A stretch of DNA of 5,509 nucleotides from Bacteroidota bacterium (GTDB lineage Bacteria > Pseudomonadota > Alphaproteobacteria > Puniceispirillales > Puniceispirillaceae): NCBI GenBank assembly GCA_009936825.1, contig JAACDV010000034.1, positions 1 to 5,509 of the forward strand, given 5' to 3'. The notes beneath the pieces were generated by a model. It had not been told where the DNA came from, ran no database searches, and saw only the letters and a list, made by a program, of their open reading frames with translations. This document shows positions 1 to 5,288 of the stretch, piece after piece (the first letter of the stretch is position 1; each line of letters starts with the position of its first letter). A program made the translations under genes and the position numbers.

Positions 1-101
1 GGCAGCCTTTTCTCAAAATCCACGACATACATATTGCACCCTACCAGCCCTGATAACAGGGCGGCTGTCATCGTAGATCGCATAAGGCTGTTGCGGGTCA
101 T
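1..101 (-). CDS. Partial lipoprotein gene (N-terminus only)
   Basis: The minus strand has an open frame from an ATG at 101 down to the window edge, giving 33 codons plus two bases. The peptide reads as a classic lipoprotein signal: a short n-region with Arg3 and Arg8, a hydrophobic stretch at residues 11-20, and the lipobox LVGC with the cysteine at position 22. Asn at +2 does not match the Asp that retains lipoproteins in the inner membrane in enterobacteria, so outer-membrane delivery is possible. The start was chosen because GAGG (plus-strand CCTC at 108-111) lies six bases upstream. An in-frame ATG at 146 would add 15 polar residues and has no ribosome binding site; a stop lies just before it. 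The gene follows the M23 peptidase on the same strand after about 150 bases, so it may belong to the same envelope operon. Only the mature N-terminus is visible (NMYVVDFEKR), and no family can be assigned. Confidence 0.65.
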   Translation of the reverse strand, partial: MTRNSLMRSTMTAALLSGLVGCNMYVVDFEKRL

Positions 102-107
102 GCTGAT

Positions 108-111
108 CCTC
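108..111 (-). promoter_or_regulatory. Ribosome binding site of the partial lipoprotein gene
   Basis: The minus strand reads GAGG, then six bases, then ATG at 101. This site decides the start in favour of 101 over the in-frame ATG at 146, which has no purine-rich element before it. Confidence 0.55.
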
Positions 112-193
112 GATTGGGGTTGCGGGTGCAAAACGGACTTCGTCATCTATAATAACGACACGGCGCGCCAAGTTTTTAGGCAAGGGCACCGGA

Positions 194-223
194 TTTATCG
201 AATAATCGTTTCTTGTGGGTCAA
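194..223 (-). promoter_or_regulatory. Possible sigma-70-type promoter for the lipoprotein gene
   Basis: On the minus strand TTGACC (223-218, five of six matches to the -35 consensus) is followed by 18 bases and GATAAA (199-194, four of six to the -10). It lies between the M23 peptidase stop and the lipoprotein start, leaving a leader of roughly 85 bases. No terminator is visible between the two genes, so read-through from the peptidase gene is an equally good explanation. It is a pattern match only. Confidence 0.25.
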
Positions 224-249
224 ATTGTCGTGACGGACATCTTGCCAAC

Positions 250-1983
250 TTAGTCACCGGCACGCACCAGCTCTCCACCGACACCGATTCGGTGGCCGAT
301 AGCAAAGAAATCACGCGGGTTCAGAGATTTATCCCCGACACGAATTTCGTAATGCAGGTGCGCACCATCGACACGGCCAGTGCGTCCCATTCTTCCAACT
401 ACGGTTCCCACGGTTACATCGGTACCTTCGCGCACGGTTATCTTGGAAAGATGAGCATAGGTGGTGATCACCCCATAGGCGTGCCGGATTTGCACGACAT
501 TGCCGAATGATCCCTTGCGGTCCGCGTAAATAACGGTGCCGGGCGCGGTTGCATGCACGGTTTCCTGCCAGGTTCCGGCCAAATCTATGCCGTGATGGTA
601 GCGTTTTTTCTTTAGAACCGGATGCGTTCGCATTCCATATTCGCTGGAAATGTAGAAATACAACATCGGCGGCTTCAGCGGCACTTTGCGCAACATTGAA
701 CGGTGCTCTTCGACTGCCATTGCCAAACCGGCAAAATCTTCATTCTCAATTTTACTTTGCAGCGCATCAGAAATTGTCATCTGCGCAACATTGAGTCCTA
801 GGCTGGTCAGGCTGTTGCGGATGTTACGGACTTCGCGTGCCATTGAATAAAGAAGCTTTCGTTGGCGTCCTGCCGAAGTCAGGATTGGGCGATCTGAATT
901 CAGATGAAAGGGCACCATGTCCCCACCACCCCTGTTTGACGAAGTGTCTTGGTCTCTGTTCTGTAGGCCGGGCCGCGTGGGAGGAGAGGTCAAGGCCGCC
1001 TTCTCAATCAGGCCATTCTTTTGCAACATATTCAGCCCGGATGGGCCGCCAAGCCGCTTAGCCAGCCGTGTCATGAAGCTGTCACCGGGCAAGGATTTTG
1101 CGCCGATCAGACCCTTTTCTTCTTCGGGCTCATCCTCATTGGTCCTGTCCTCATTGGTTTTAGCCTCTGCGGGGATTGCCGGTATCGGCACCATCATGTC
1201 AGGTTCGGCTAAGTTTTCTGCAGTAGCAATGCTGGCGATAGCGGCGTTGCGGTGCGTGGGTATTGGAACCAGCGGTGCTGCATCGGTTGCGGCCAGCGAT
1301 GGCGGCCAGCGAAATGACGGTGCAGTAACAGCGGCAAGCTGAATAGGCGGCGCGTCCACCGCAGGAATATCGCTAGTGCTGGCGCCTTTATCTTGGGTAA
1401 TAACCCCGGGCGTTGTATCGTCAGCTAAAATTGCGGCACCATCGGACATCTTGGTTTTGGCGGGTTTGCCGATCACTGCAGCTCTGATTTCATCGGATAT
1501 CACCAGCTCAAACGTACCGGATTTTTCAGCGGTTCCTAACTCTTTAGGTTGAATAATCTCTGGCGTTACACCTTGATCTTCTTTGGCACCTTCTTTGGCA
1601 CTAGGAATGCTGGCCTTGGCGGTGATTGTCGGTGCTGCGGTCATTGGCGGGATCGGATCCCCGGCCATCGGCAAAATGTCGATTGGCGCGCTGGCCTGAG
1701 CCGGCGTGATCGATTCATTGCGGACCGCTTCGACAGATTTAAATCCGACGAAAAGGGTGGCTGTGGCGATAACGGCACTTCCTACCAGACCAACAAAAGC
1801 CACGCCGACAATCATGCTTGGCTTGACGATAATTTCTATGGGACCCTTACGGGTCAGAAACAGGAACCGTGTTTCCTGAAGCCACCAGTGCCCCCGACTT
1901 ACTACCATAGGGCGATCAGGACTATTGCTTCGCAGCATTGGCGGCGTTATGCGTAACAATAGATGTTTCAGAATAGTGGTCAT
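250..1983 (-). CDS. Membrane-anchored M23 (LytM-type) peptidoglycan endopeptidase
   Basis: This is a predicted zinc metallo-endopeptidase that cuts peptide crosslinks of peptidoglycan in the periplasm. It has a cytoplasmic N-terminus (about 1-56) containing a basic/aromatic patch (GHWWLQETRFLFLTRKG). One membrane segment follows at about 57-81, then a long Pro/Ala/Thr-rich linker (about 95-370), a helical stretch (about 372-435), and the M23 domain at about 440-565. Zinc ligands His463 and Asp467 lie in HHGID and His544 in HLH. Catalytic-type histidines His511 (YAHLS) and His542 are present, and SEYGMRTHPV precedes the first ligand as in active family members, so it is likely active. The ATG directly follows the stop of the 120-residue gene with no clear ribosome binding site, which suggests translational coupling; in-frame ATGs at codons 16 and 26 are no better. 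The layout resembles LmdC, the bactofilin-linked M23 peptidase of stalked alphaproteobacteria. That match is an inference from architecture and neighbours, not from alignment. Confidence 0.94.
   Translation of the reverse strand: MTTILKHLLLRITPPMLRSNSPDRPMVVSRGHWWLQETRFLFLTRKGPIEIIVKPSMIVGVAFVGLVGSAVIATATLFVGFKSVEAVRNESITPAQASAPIDILPMAGDPIPPMTAAPTITAKASIPSAKEGAKEDQGVTPEIIQPKELGTAEKSGTFELVISDEIRAAVIGKPAKTKMSDGAAILADDTTPGVITQDKGASTSDIPAVDAPPIQLAAVTAPSFRWPPSLAATDAAPLVPIPTHRNAAIASIATAENLAEPDMMVPIPAIPAEAKTNEDRTNEDEPEEEKGLIGAKSLPGDSFMTRLAKRLGGPSGLNMLQKNGLIEKAALTSPPTRPGLQNRDQDTSSNRGGGDMVPFHLNSDRPILTSAGRQRKLLYSMAREVRNIRNSLTSLGLNVAQMTISDALQSKIENEDFAGLAMAVEEHRSMLRKVPLKPPMLYFYISSEYGMRTHPVLKKKRYHHGIDLAGTWQETVHATAPGTVIYADRKGSFGNVVQIRHAYGVITTYAHLSKITVREGTDVTVGTVVGRMGRTGRVDGAHLHYEIRVGDKSLNPRDFFAIGHRIGVGGELVRAGD
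1133..1158 (-). repeat. 15-base in-frame tandem duplication in the peptidase linker
   Basis: The 11-mer TCCTCATTGGT occurs at 1133-1143 and again at 1148-1158, a period of 15 bases. In the protein this gives two copies of TNED, separated by Arg, at residues 276-284, followed by an acidic run (EPEEE). It lies in the low-complexity linker, where length changes should be tolerated. It looks like a recent slippage event. Confidence 0.6.
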
Positions 1984-2346
1984 CTATAACCCGAGCTTGT
2001 ACCAGAATATGGCTATCAGACAGATATTGGTAAGTACCTGAGCGGATACAAGGATAAGCAATGTTTTGTTCGTGTTTTGGTTGCGAACGTTAAGTTGGAA
2101 CGAGGGCATTGCCATCGCACTATCCAGCGCAGTTTTTGCATTGGGAAGCAATTCAGGGTTCACCGCTACAGCATGATCGGCGCTGCGCGAAGGAGCGGCA
2201 GAGGTGATTCCAGCTACTGAAAATTCCGCAATTTCGCCTGCGGGACGGGATTCAATCACCGTCTCCTCACGCGTGTTCATCGCGGATGAAACCTCGTTTC
2301 TGATCTCTTCAATTCGCTTCCGGATATCAATTACATCTTCAGCCAT
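1984..2346 (-). CDS. Small tail-anchored membrane protein, unknown family
   Basis: I do not recognise this 120-residue protein. Residues 1-30 are charged and probably helical (DIRKRIEEIRNEV), which could form a short coiled coil or amphipathic helix. Residues 31-93 are polar and Ala/Ser-rich, probably disordered. Residues 95-115 are one hydrophobic segment (LLILVSAQVLTNICLIAIFW) followed by only a few residues. With no N-terminal signal, this predicts a tail-anchored inner-membrane protein whose bulk lies in the cytoplasm. The ATG at 2346 is preceded by a weak purine stretch (GAGA about eight bases upstream). The stop TAG touches the ATG of the M23 peptidase with no gap, so the two are almost certainly co-transcribed and probably translationally coupled. 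With bactofilin genes starting just across the divergent spacer, a role as adaptor or partner linking cytoplasmic filaments to the peptidase is a reasonable guess but not shown. Confidence 0.85.
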   Translation of the reverse strand: MAEDVIDIRKRIEEIRNEVSSAMNTREETVIESRPAGEIAEFSVAGITSAAPSRSADHAVAVNPELLPNAKTALDSAMAMPSFQLNVRNQNTNKTLLILVSAQVLTNICLIAIFWYKLGL

Positions 2347-2530
2347 AATCTAAATCTCGGTTTAAGTTAAAATATTGATCATCATGTCGTTTACTAGAGC
2401 GAGGCATCGAAAAACAACGGAACCTTACAAAACCGTTAACGACTTTATGCCAAATTTGTTACCTTTCTAGTAGGGAACCGTTTAATTTTTTTCACTTGAA
2501 AATTTTATAGAGTGAATACAGGAGGATGCT
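2347..2530. promoter_or_regulatory. Divergent intergenic region between the peptidase operon and the bactofilin genes
   Basis: This AT-rich 184-base spacer must hold the promoters of both units. On the plus strand the best -10 candidate is TTTAAT (2481-2486, five of six), but its only -35 candidate, TTGTTA (2456-2461), sits 19 bases away. Nothing convincing is seen on the minus strand. Repeated elements lie within it: AACCGTTAA (2431-2439) recurs as AACCGTTTAA (2477-2486), and CGTTAACG (2434-2441) is a perfect palindrome. AACGG (2416-2420) and CCGTT (2433-2437) form inverted arms. These could be an operator shared by both directions. No TTAA-N7-TTAA site of the CtrA type is present. Confidence 0.4.
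2520..2525 (+). promoter_or_regulatory. Strong ribosome binding site of the first bactofilin gene
   Basis: AGGAGG lies five bases before the ATG at 2531. It is the strongest Shine-Dalgarno in the window and suggests this bactofilin is made at a higher level per transcript than its two neighbours. Confidence 0.85.
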
Positions 2531-2878
2531 ATGTTCGAACGTGATAAGAAGAATGAGGGCGGTGAAAGTGTCGCCTCATTAATTGATGAGGATATGCGAA
2601 TCACCGGCACTGTTGTTTCCTCTGGGGACATTATTTTGGCCGGTGGTGTCGAAGGTGAAATTCAATGTAGACACCTTTTCGTAGAGGATCAGGCCAAGCT
2701 GACAGGCAATATCAACGCCGAGGAAACCGTTATTGCCGGAGTGGTTTCCGGCGAAGTCAGTTCAGGGATTCTGCGCATTAAGAGTACCGGCAATTTCGAT
2801 GGCATCCTCAAAACAAGCGGTATCGAGGTTGAGGAAGGCGCGATTGTAAATGCCCGCTTTCGCAAGCGCCGTCGCTAG
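2531..2878 (+). CDS. Bactofilin 1 (basic C-terminus)
   Basis: This is a bactofilin, a cytoplasmic beta-helical protein that polymerises without nucleotide into filaments and commonly acts as a membrane-associated scaffold for cell-wall enzymes. The core spans about residues 22-108 of 115 and shows the family's repeating pattern of short beta-strands with glycine turns (ITGTVVSSGDIILAGGVEGE, then VVSGEVSSG and FDGIL). The N-terminus MFERDKKN has a hydrophobic residue at position 2 followed by charged residues, resembling the short membrane-targeting peptides described for some bactofilins. The C-terminus is strongly basic (RFRKRRR). The start is fixed by AGGAGG five bases upstream. It is the first of three bactofilin genes and is divergent from the M23 peptidase operon, the arrangement expected of a scaffold and its client enzyme. 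Which named bactofilin it matches cannot be told without alignment. Confidence 0.96.
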   Translation: MFERDKKNEGGESVASLIDEDMRITGTVVSSGDIILAGGVEGEIQCRHLFVEDQAKLTGNINAEETVIAGVVSGEVSSGILRIKSTGNFDGILKTSGIEVEEGAIVNARFRKRRR

Positions 2879-2886
2879 CCCCGCTA

Positions 2887-2915
2887 TTGGCAATTTTCTT
2901 TTTTAACACTGTTAT
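2887..2915 (+). promoter_or_regulatory. Putative internal promoter before bactofilin 2
   Basis: TTGGCA (2887-2892, five of six to the -35 consensus) is followed by exactly 17 bases and TGTTAT (2910-2915, four of six to the -10). Transcription would begin near 2922, giving a leader of about 38 bases before the ATG at 2960. This would let bactofilins 2 and 3 be expressed apart from bactofilin 1. Confidence 0.38.
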
Positions 2916-2950
2916 GACTTTTGCGTAACGCGTTCAGCACCACGTACACG

Positions 2951-2954
2951 GGAG
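2951..2954 (+). promoter_or_regulatory. Ribosome binding site that decides the bactofilin 2 start
   Basis: GGAG stands five bases before ATG 2960 and eight bases before ATG 2963. The longer reading from TTG at 2921 has no such site and would begin at the predicted transcription start, so it is rejected. Confidence 0.75.
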
Positions 2955-2959
2955 ATAAA

Positions 2960-3349
2960 ATGATGGATAGAAGTAGAGCAATGATCGGATCGGATGCCAA
3001 ATTTGTTGGCTCGATCTCAAATGTAAAGTCGATTGAAATCGAAGGTACGGTTGAGGCCGATCTCACCGCCGAAAAGCTGTCAATTGGGTCATCCGGCAAA
3101 TTCAGCGGCCAAGTTAACTGCGACCTTGTTGTGATCGGCGGCAATTATGACGGGATAATGCAGGCTGGCAGTATCTGGGCCACCGAAACTGCACAGATTG
3201 CCGGCGAAATCCACTATCAGAGTTTGCAGATGGACCGCGGCGCCGCGCTGAACTGCCGTGTTGTTCACAACTGGCAGGAATCCAACGATGAGCCCGCGGC
3301 CGAAGAAGCCAGCGAAGAAGCCCCGGCCGAAGGTGAGCAAGAAGCCTAA
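2960..3349 (+). CDS. Bactofilin 2 (acidic C-terminal tail)
   Basis: This is a second bactofilin paralog, 129 residues from the ATG at 2960; an ATG at 2963 would also serve. The beta-helix core runs from about residue 11 to 103, with repeating strands such as SIEIEGTVEADL, GKFSGQVNCD and AGEIHYQSL. It ends in a disordered acidic tail of about 25 residues rich in Glu, Ala and Pro, with ten acidic residues between 107 and 128. The tail is opposite in charge to the basic end of bactofilin 1. Tails of bactofilins are thought to bind partners rather than to polymerise. The gene follows bactofilin 1 after 81 bases, in which a possible promoter sits, and precedes bactofilin 3 by 68 bases. The open frame can be extended upstream to a TTG at 2921, adding 13 residues, but nothing supports initiation there. 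Confidence 0.94.
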   Translation: MMDRSRAMIGSDAKFVGSISNVKSIEIEGTVEADLTAEKLSIGSSGKFSGQVNCDLVVIGGNYDGIMQAGSIWATETAQIAGEIHYQSLQMDRGAALNCRVVHNWQESNDEPAAEEASEEAPAEGEQEA

Positions 3350-3377
3350 TGCCCGTCCCTTTTTTAAGAGTTTTTTG

Positions 3378-3397
3378 GATCTGCCACGGCGCAGATC
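3378..3397 (+). other. Intergenic hairpin between bactofilins 2 and 3
   Basis: GATCTGC (3378-3384) and GCAGATC (3391-3397) form a perfect seven-base-pair stem with a six-base loop (CACGGC). T-runs lie before it rather than after it on the plus strand, so it is not a standard intrinsic terminator for bactofilin 2. It ends 20 bases before the next start codon. It may stabilise or attenuate the mRNA, or influence translation of bactofilin 3. Confidence 0.5.
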
Positions 3398-3416
3398 ATA
3401 AGTGAGGATCATAAGT
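3394..3416 (+). repeat. 10-base direct repeat around the bactofilin 3 ribosome binding site
   Basis: GATCATAAGT occurs at 3394-3403 and 3407-3416, a 13-base period with GAG between. The likely Shine-Dalgarno GAGG (3404-3407) is formed at the junction, ten bases before the ATG at 3418, which is a rather long spacing. The first copy overlaps the 3' arm of the upstream hairpin. Confidence 0.6.
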
Positions 3417-3417
3417 C

Positions 3418-3735
3418 ATGAGTACAGCAACGACGATCATCGAAGGCATGGTCATGGAAGGCAAGCTGGACGCCGGTGAAGCTCCAGTTCTGATTGCAGG
3501 GCACTTTACAGGTGAACTTAACGCGATCGAGGTCATTCTCGATACAACCGGCGTGTTCAACGGACAAATCAACGCTAACCGGGTTGAAATTTCAGGTAAT
3601 TTTAATGGTAAGCTTTTGACCGAAGAGTTGCAAATTGGACCAACAGCCATTATCGATGGCGACTTGAAAAGCAACTCGCTGGTCATTGAACTGGGCGCTG
3701 AAGTTTCAGGAACCATCGGCCGTAAATCTGGGTAA
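3418..3735 (+). CDS. Bactofilin 3 (core-only)
   Basis: This is a third bactofilin paralog, 105 residues, consisting almost entirely of the beta-helix core (about residues 5-101). Strand-and-turn repeats include IAGHFTGEL, VFNGQINANR, ISGNFNGKL, IDGDLKSNS and AEVSGTIG. It lacks the charged tails of the other two, ending simply in GRKSG, and has no hydrophobic N-terminal targeting peptide. If the three co-assemble, this one would be a plain structural subunit. The ATG at 3418 is preceded by GAGG at ten bases; later in-frame ATGs (codons 11 and 13) would cut into the first strand. The gene ends 15 bases before a strong terminator that closes the cluster. Confidence 0.95.
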   Translation: MSTATTIIEGMVMEGKLDAGEAPVLIAGHFTGELNAIEVILDTTGVFNGQINANRVEISGNFNGKLLTEELQIGPTAIIDGDLKSNSLVIELGAEVSGTIGRKSG

Positions 3736-3749
3736 ATCTCTGAATATGC

Positions 3750-3788
3750 AAAAAAGGGGAATGTCAGGGCTTGGTGTTTCCCTTTTTT
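3750..3788. terminator. Bidirectional intrinsic terminator between convergent genes
   Basis: AAAAAAGGGGAA (3750-3761) pairs with TTTCCCTTTTTT (3777-3788) to give a 12-base-pair stem with one G-T pair and a 15-base loop. A six-A run on one side and a six-T run on the other let it work in both directions. It serves the bactofilin cluster (stop at 3735) and the LysR gene (stop codon 3806-3808). Confidence 0.85.
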
Positions 3789-3805
3789 GGTCCGAAATAA
3801 GGGAT

Positions 3806-4729
3806 CTAGACGGCGTTCAGGCTGGCCAGCGCACCACGCAGATGGTCAACAAACATGGTAATCTCTTTGGTGCTACCAGCCCCATTTTCAGACCAGATGG
3901 CGGCATGCGCAAGCTGTACCGGCGGAGTGTCGACGGCAATCTGCGTCAGATCACCCACCAGCCCTGCGCCAACCCCCGTCGTCACATAACGCGGCATGAC
4001 CGCCAGATGATCCCCCATGCGCAGCAATGATAAGATCATGCTTGACGGCAGTTCATTTGCTTGCACCGTATCGGACACGCCAATCTGGCGAAGCAGAATA
4101 TCCGTAGCTTCACGAATGCTGGTACCCGGTTGGTGCAGAGCCCAGCGTGCATTTTCCAGATCGCTGGTGGTGATCCGCGCCCGCCCGGCAAGGGGATGGT
4201 TCCGTGATGCTAGAATGACAACCGGGCTTTCAAATATCGGCGCAATATTCGTTCCGGGCAGACCATCGGCAATCGACGGCGGCCCCAACACCAAATCAAC
4301 CGCTCTAGAGCGAAGCCAGTCACTAAGAAGGCCTTTATGCCCTTGGCGTATATCGAGGCGAATTCCTTGGTTATCGCGGGCAAATTCGGCCACCGGTTGG
4401 GGCAAAGCGTGAAAGCTCATTGTCGGGGTGCACCCAATTTTCAACTCAGTCCCATAGCCGCGTTTCAGATTATTGGTCAGCGCACTGATCCGGCGTTCGG
4501 CCAACACAACGGCATTCGCCTCTTCAAGAATGCGAAGACCAAGCGTGGTTGGAACAATCCCCTGCCGCGAGCGGACTATCAGCTCAAAGCCTAGCCGACC
4601 TTCCATCAATTTCATGTTCCGCGTCAGTGCCGGCTGCGTTATACCAAGTCCCGCTGCCGCGCGGGTAAATGAACCGGTGCGGATGATTTCGTGGAATTGC
4701 AACAGATGGCGTGGATCAACGAGGCGCAT
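3806..4729 (-). CDS. LysR-family transcriptional regulator
   Basis: This is a full-length LysR-type regulator of 307 residues, a usual size for the family. The N-terminal winged helix-turn-helix covers about residues 7-66, with the hallmark run GSFTRAAAGLGITQPALTRN at 19-38 and LGFEL at 46-50. A linker helix follows, then a substrate-binding fold from about 93 to 300. That region carries typical elements such as ELKIGC, the DLVLGPP strand (about 145-151) and the MGDHLAVMP segment. The effector cannot be read from the sequence; the general look recalls GbpR-like regulators, which is only an impression. The ATG at 4729 keeps the complete DNA-binding domain; there is no strong Shine-Dalgarno. 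A TATGAT box (minus strand 4740-4735) lies so close that a nearly leaderless mRNA is possible. It converges on the bactofilin cluster and shares its terminator. Such regulators often control a divergent neighbour, here the partial gene at 5344, though 614 bases intervene. Confidence 0.96.
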   Translation of the reverse strand: MRLVDPRHLLQFHEIIRTGSFTRAAAGLGITQPALTRNMKLMEGRLGFELIVRSRQGIVPTTLGLRILEEANAVVLAERRISALTNNLKRGYGTELKIGCTPTMSFHALPQPVAEFARDNQGIRLDIRQGHKGLLSDWLRSRAVDLVLGPPSIADGLPGTNIAPIFESPVVILASRNHPLAGRARITTSDLENARWALHQPGTSIREATDILLRQIGVSDTVQANELPSSMILSLLRMGDHLAVMPRYVTTGVGAGLVGDLTQIAVDTPPVQLAHAAIWSENGAGSTKEITMFVDHLRGALASLNAV

Positions 4730-4949
4730 TATCCATCATACCAAAAATTAATCCGGCAAGTAAATATGATCAGTCTAATCTATGTTGAATGAGAATGTTT
4801 TATGATGGTTCTGCCTGATTCATCTGGTATGGCAGGGTTTTTGCATTCTGGCGGGGAGGTCTAGCCGTTGAACGACACTACGCGGGGGAAGGAATAGCGA
4901 AAAAAAGCAATTATTAGATAATCAACCGACGTTTGAGGGTGTTTTTCCG

Positions 4950-5005
4950 ATTCGTTGATAGCCGAATTTCTATCACTACACGCTGCCTCAATGGGGCTGT
5001 GATAG
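4950..5005. other. Two consecutive hairpins, possible structured RNA
   Basis: ATTCG (4950-4954) pairs with CGAAT (4963-4967) over an eight-base loop. Next, CTATCAC (4970-4976) pairs with GTGATAG (4999-5005), enclosing an inner stem GCCTC/GGGGC (4985-4989 with 4993-4997, one G-T pair, AAT loop) with an eight-base bulge on the left. A terminator-like stem follows at 5022. Together these about 95 bases could be the body of a small RNA or a leader element, but they match no family I know. Confidence 0.35.
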
Positions 5006-5021
5006 CGATATGATGATCAAA

Positions 5022-5043
5022 AAATGCCCTAAATTAGGCATTT
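5022..5043 (-). terminator. Terminator-like hairpin in the gene-free region
   Basis: AAATGCC (5022-5028) pairs with GGCATTT (5037-5043) around an eight-base loop. On the minus strand the stem runs into six consecutive T residues, so it fits a minus-strand intrinsic terminator best. On the plus strand it is followed by the weaker TTTGTTG. No gene ends here on either strand, so it would end an unmarked transcript or insulate the LysR promoter region. Confidence 0.5.
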
Positions 5044-5215
5044 GTTGTATTAAAATATAATCAAATCGTACTATTGGACAGTCTTGGAATTGCAAAAAGT
5101 AAAAAAATCGTAAAAGATAACCTTTGTTTTTTAGGAAGTTATCCCTACTTCAGTGTTGGCCTGAGGATAGATGAATGCAGTCTTTTGGGTGACTTGGTCG
5201 TTGGGACAGGGATGT

Positions 5216-5268
5216 CCAGCATTTTCGCCCAGCATTTCCGCCCAACATTGCCGGTATTGCATTACCGC
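5216..5268 (+). repeat. Four-copy iteron-like direct repeat array
   Basis: Three consecutive 13-base units begin with CCAGCATT, CCAGCATT and CCAACATT (5216-5228, 5229-5241, 5242-5254). The first two differ at one position and the third at three from the second. A fourth copy of the core follows at 14-base spacing: GCATTTTCGC (5219), GCATTTCCGC (5232), ACATTGCCGG (5245), GCATTACCGC (5259). The last copy also forms an inverted repeat, CGGTA-N6-TACCG (5252-5267). The array ends 75 bases before the ATG of the partial gene. Ordered direct repeats upstream of a gene suggest multiple binding sites for one protein. Confidence 0.6.
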
Positions 5269-5288
5269 CCGGTTTTGTTTTACCGAAT

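Noticed and set aside
34..510. 158-codon plus-strand frame opposite the peptidase C-terminus
   Set aside because: It begins at TTG and lies largely antisense to the M23 catalytic domain, whose zinc motifs are on the other strand. It is a shadow frame.
2347..2530. CtrA-type site in the divergent spacer
   Set aside because: Several TTAA words are present, but none forms the TTAA-N7-TTAA spacing.
2921..2959. TTG start adding 13 residues to bactofilin 2
   Set aside because: There is no Shine-Dalgarno, and it coincides with the predicted transcription start. The ATG at 2960 has GGAG at five bases.
4764..4783. Imperfect inverted repeat upstream of the LysR gene as a LysR operator
   Set aside because: Only the GAT/ATC arms match cleanly and it does not keep the T-N11-A pattern, so it is mentioned in the spacer entry but not called as a site.
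5127..5255. A minus-strand 43-codon frame crossing the repeat array
   Set aside because: Its only purine stretch lies two bases before the ATG, too close for a ribosome binding site, and nothing in the peptide suggests a real protein.
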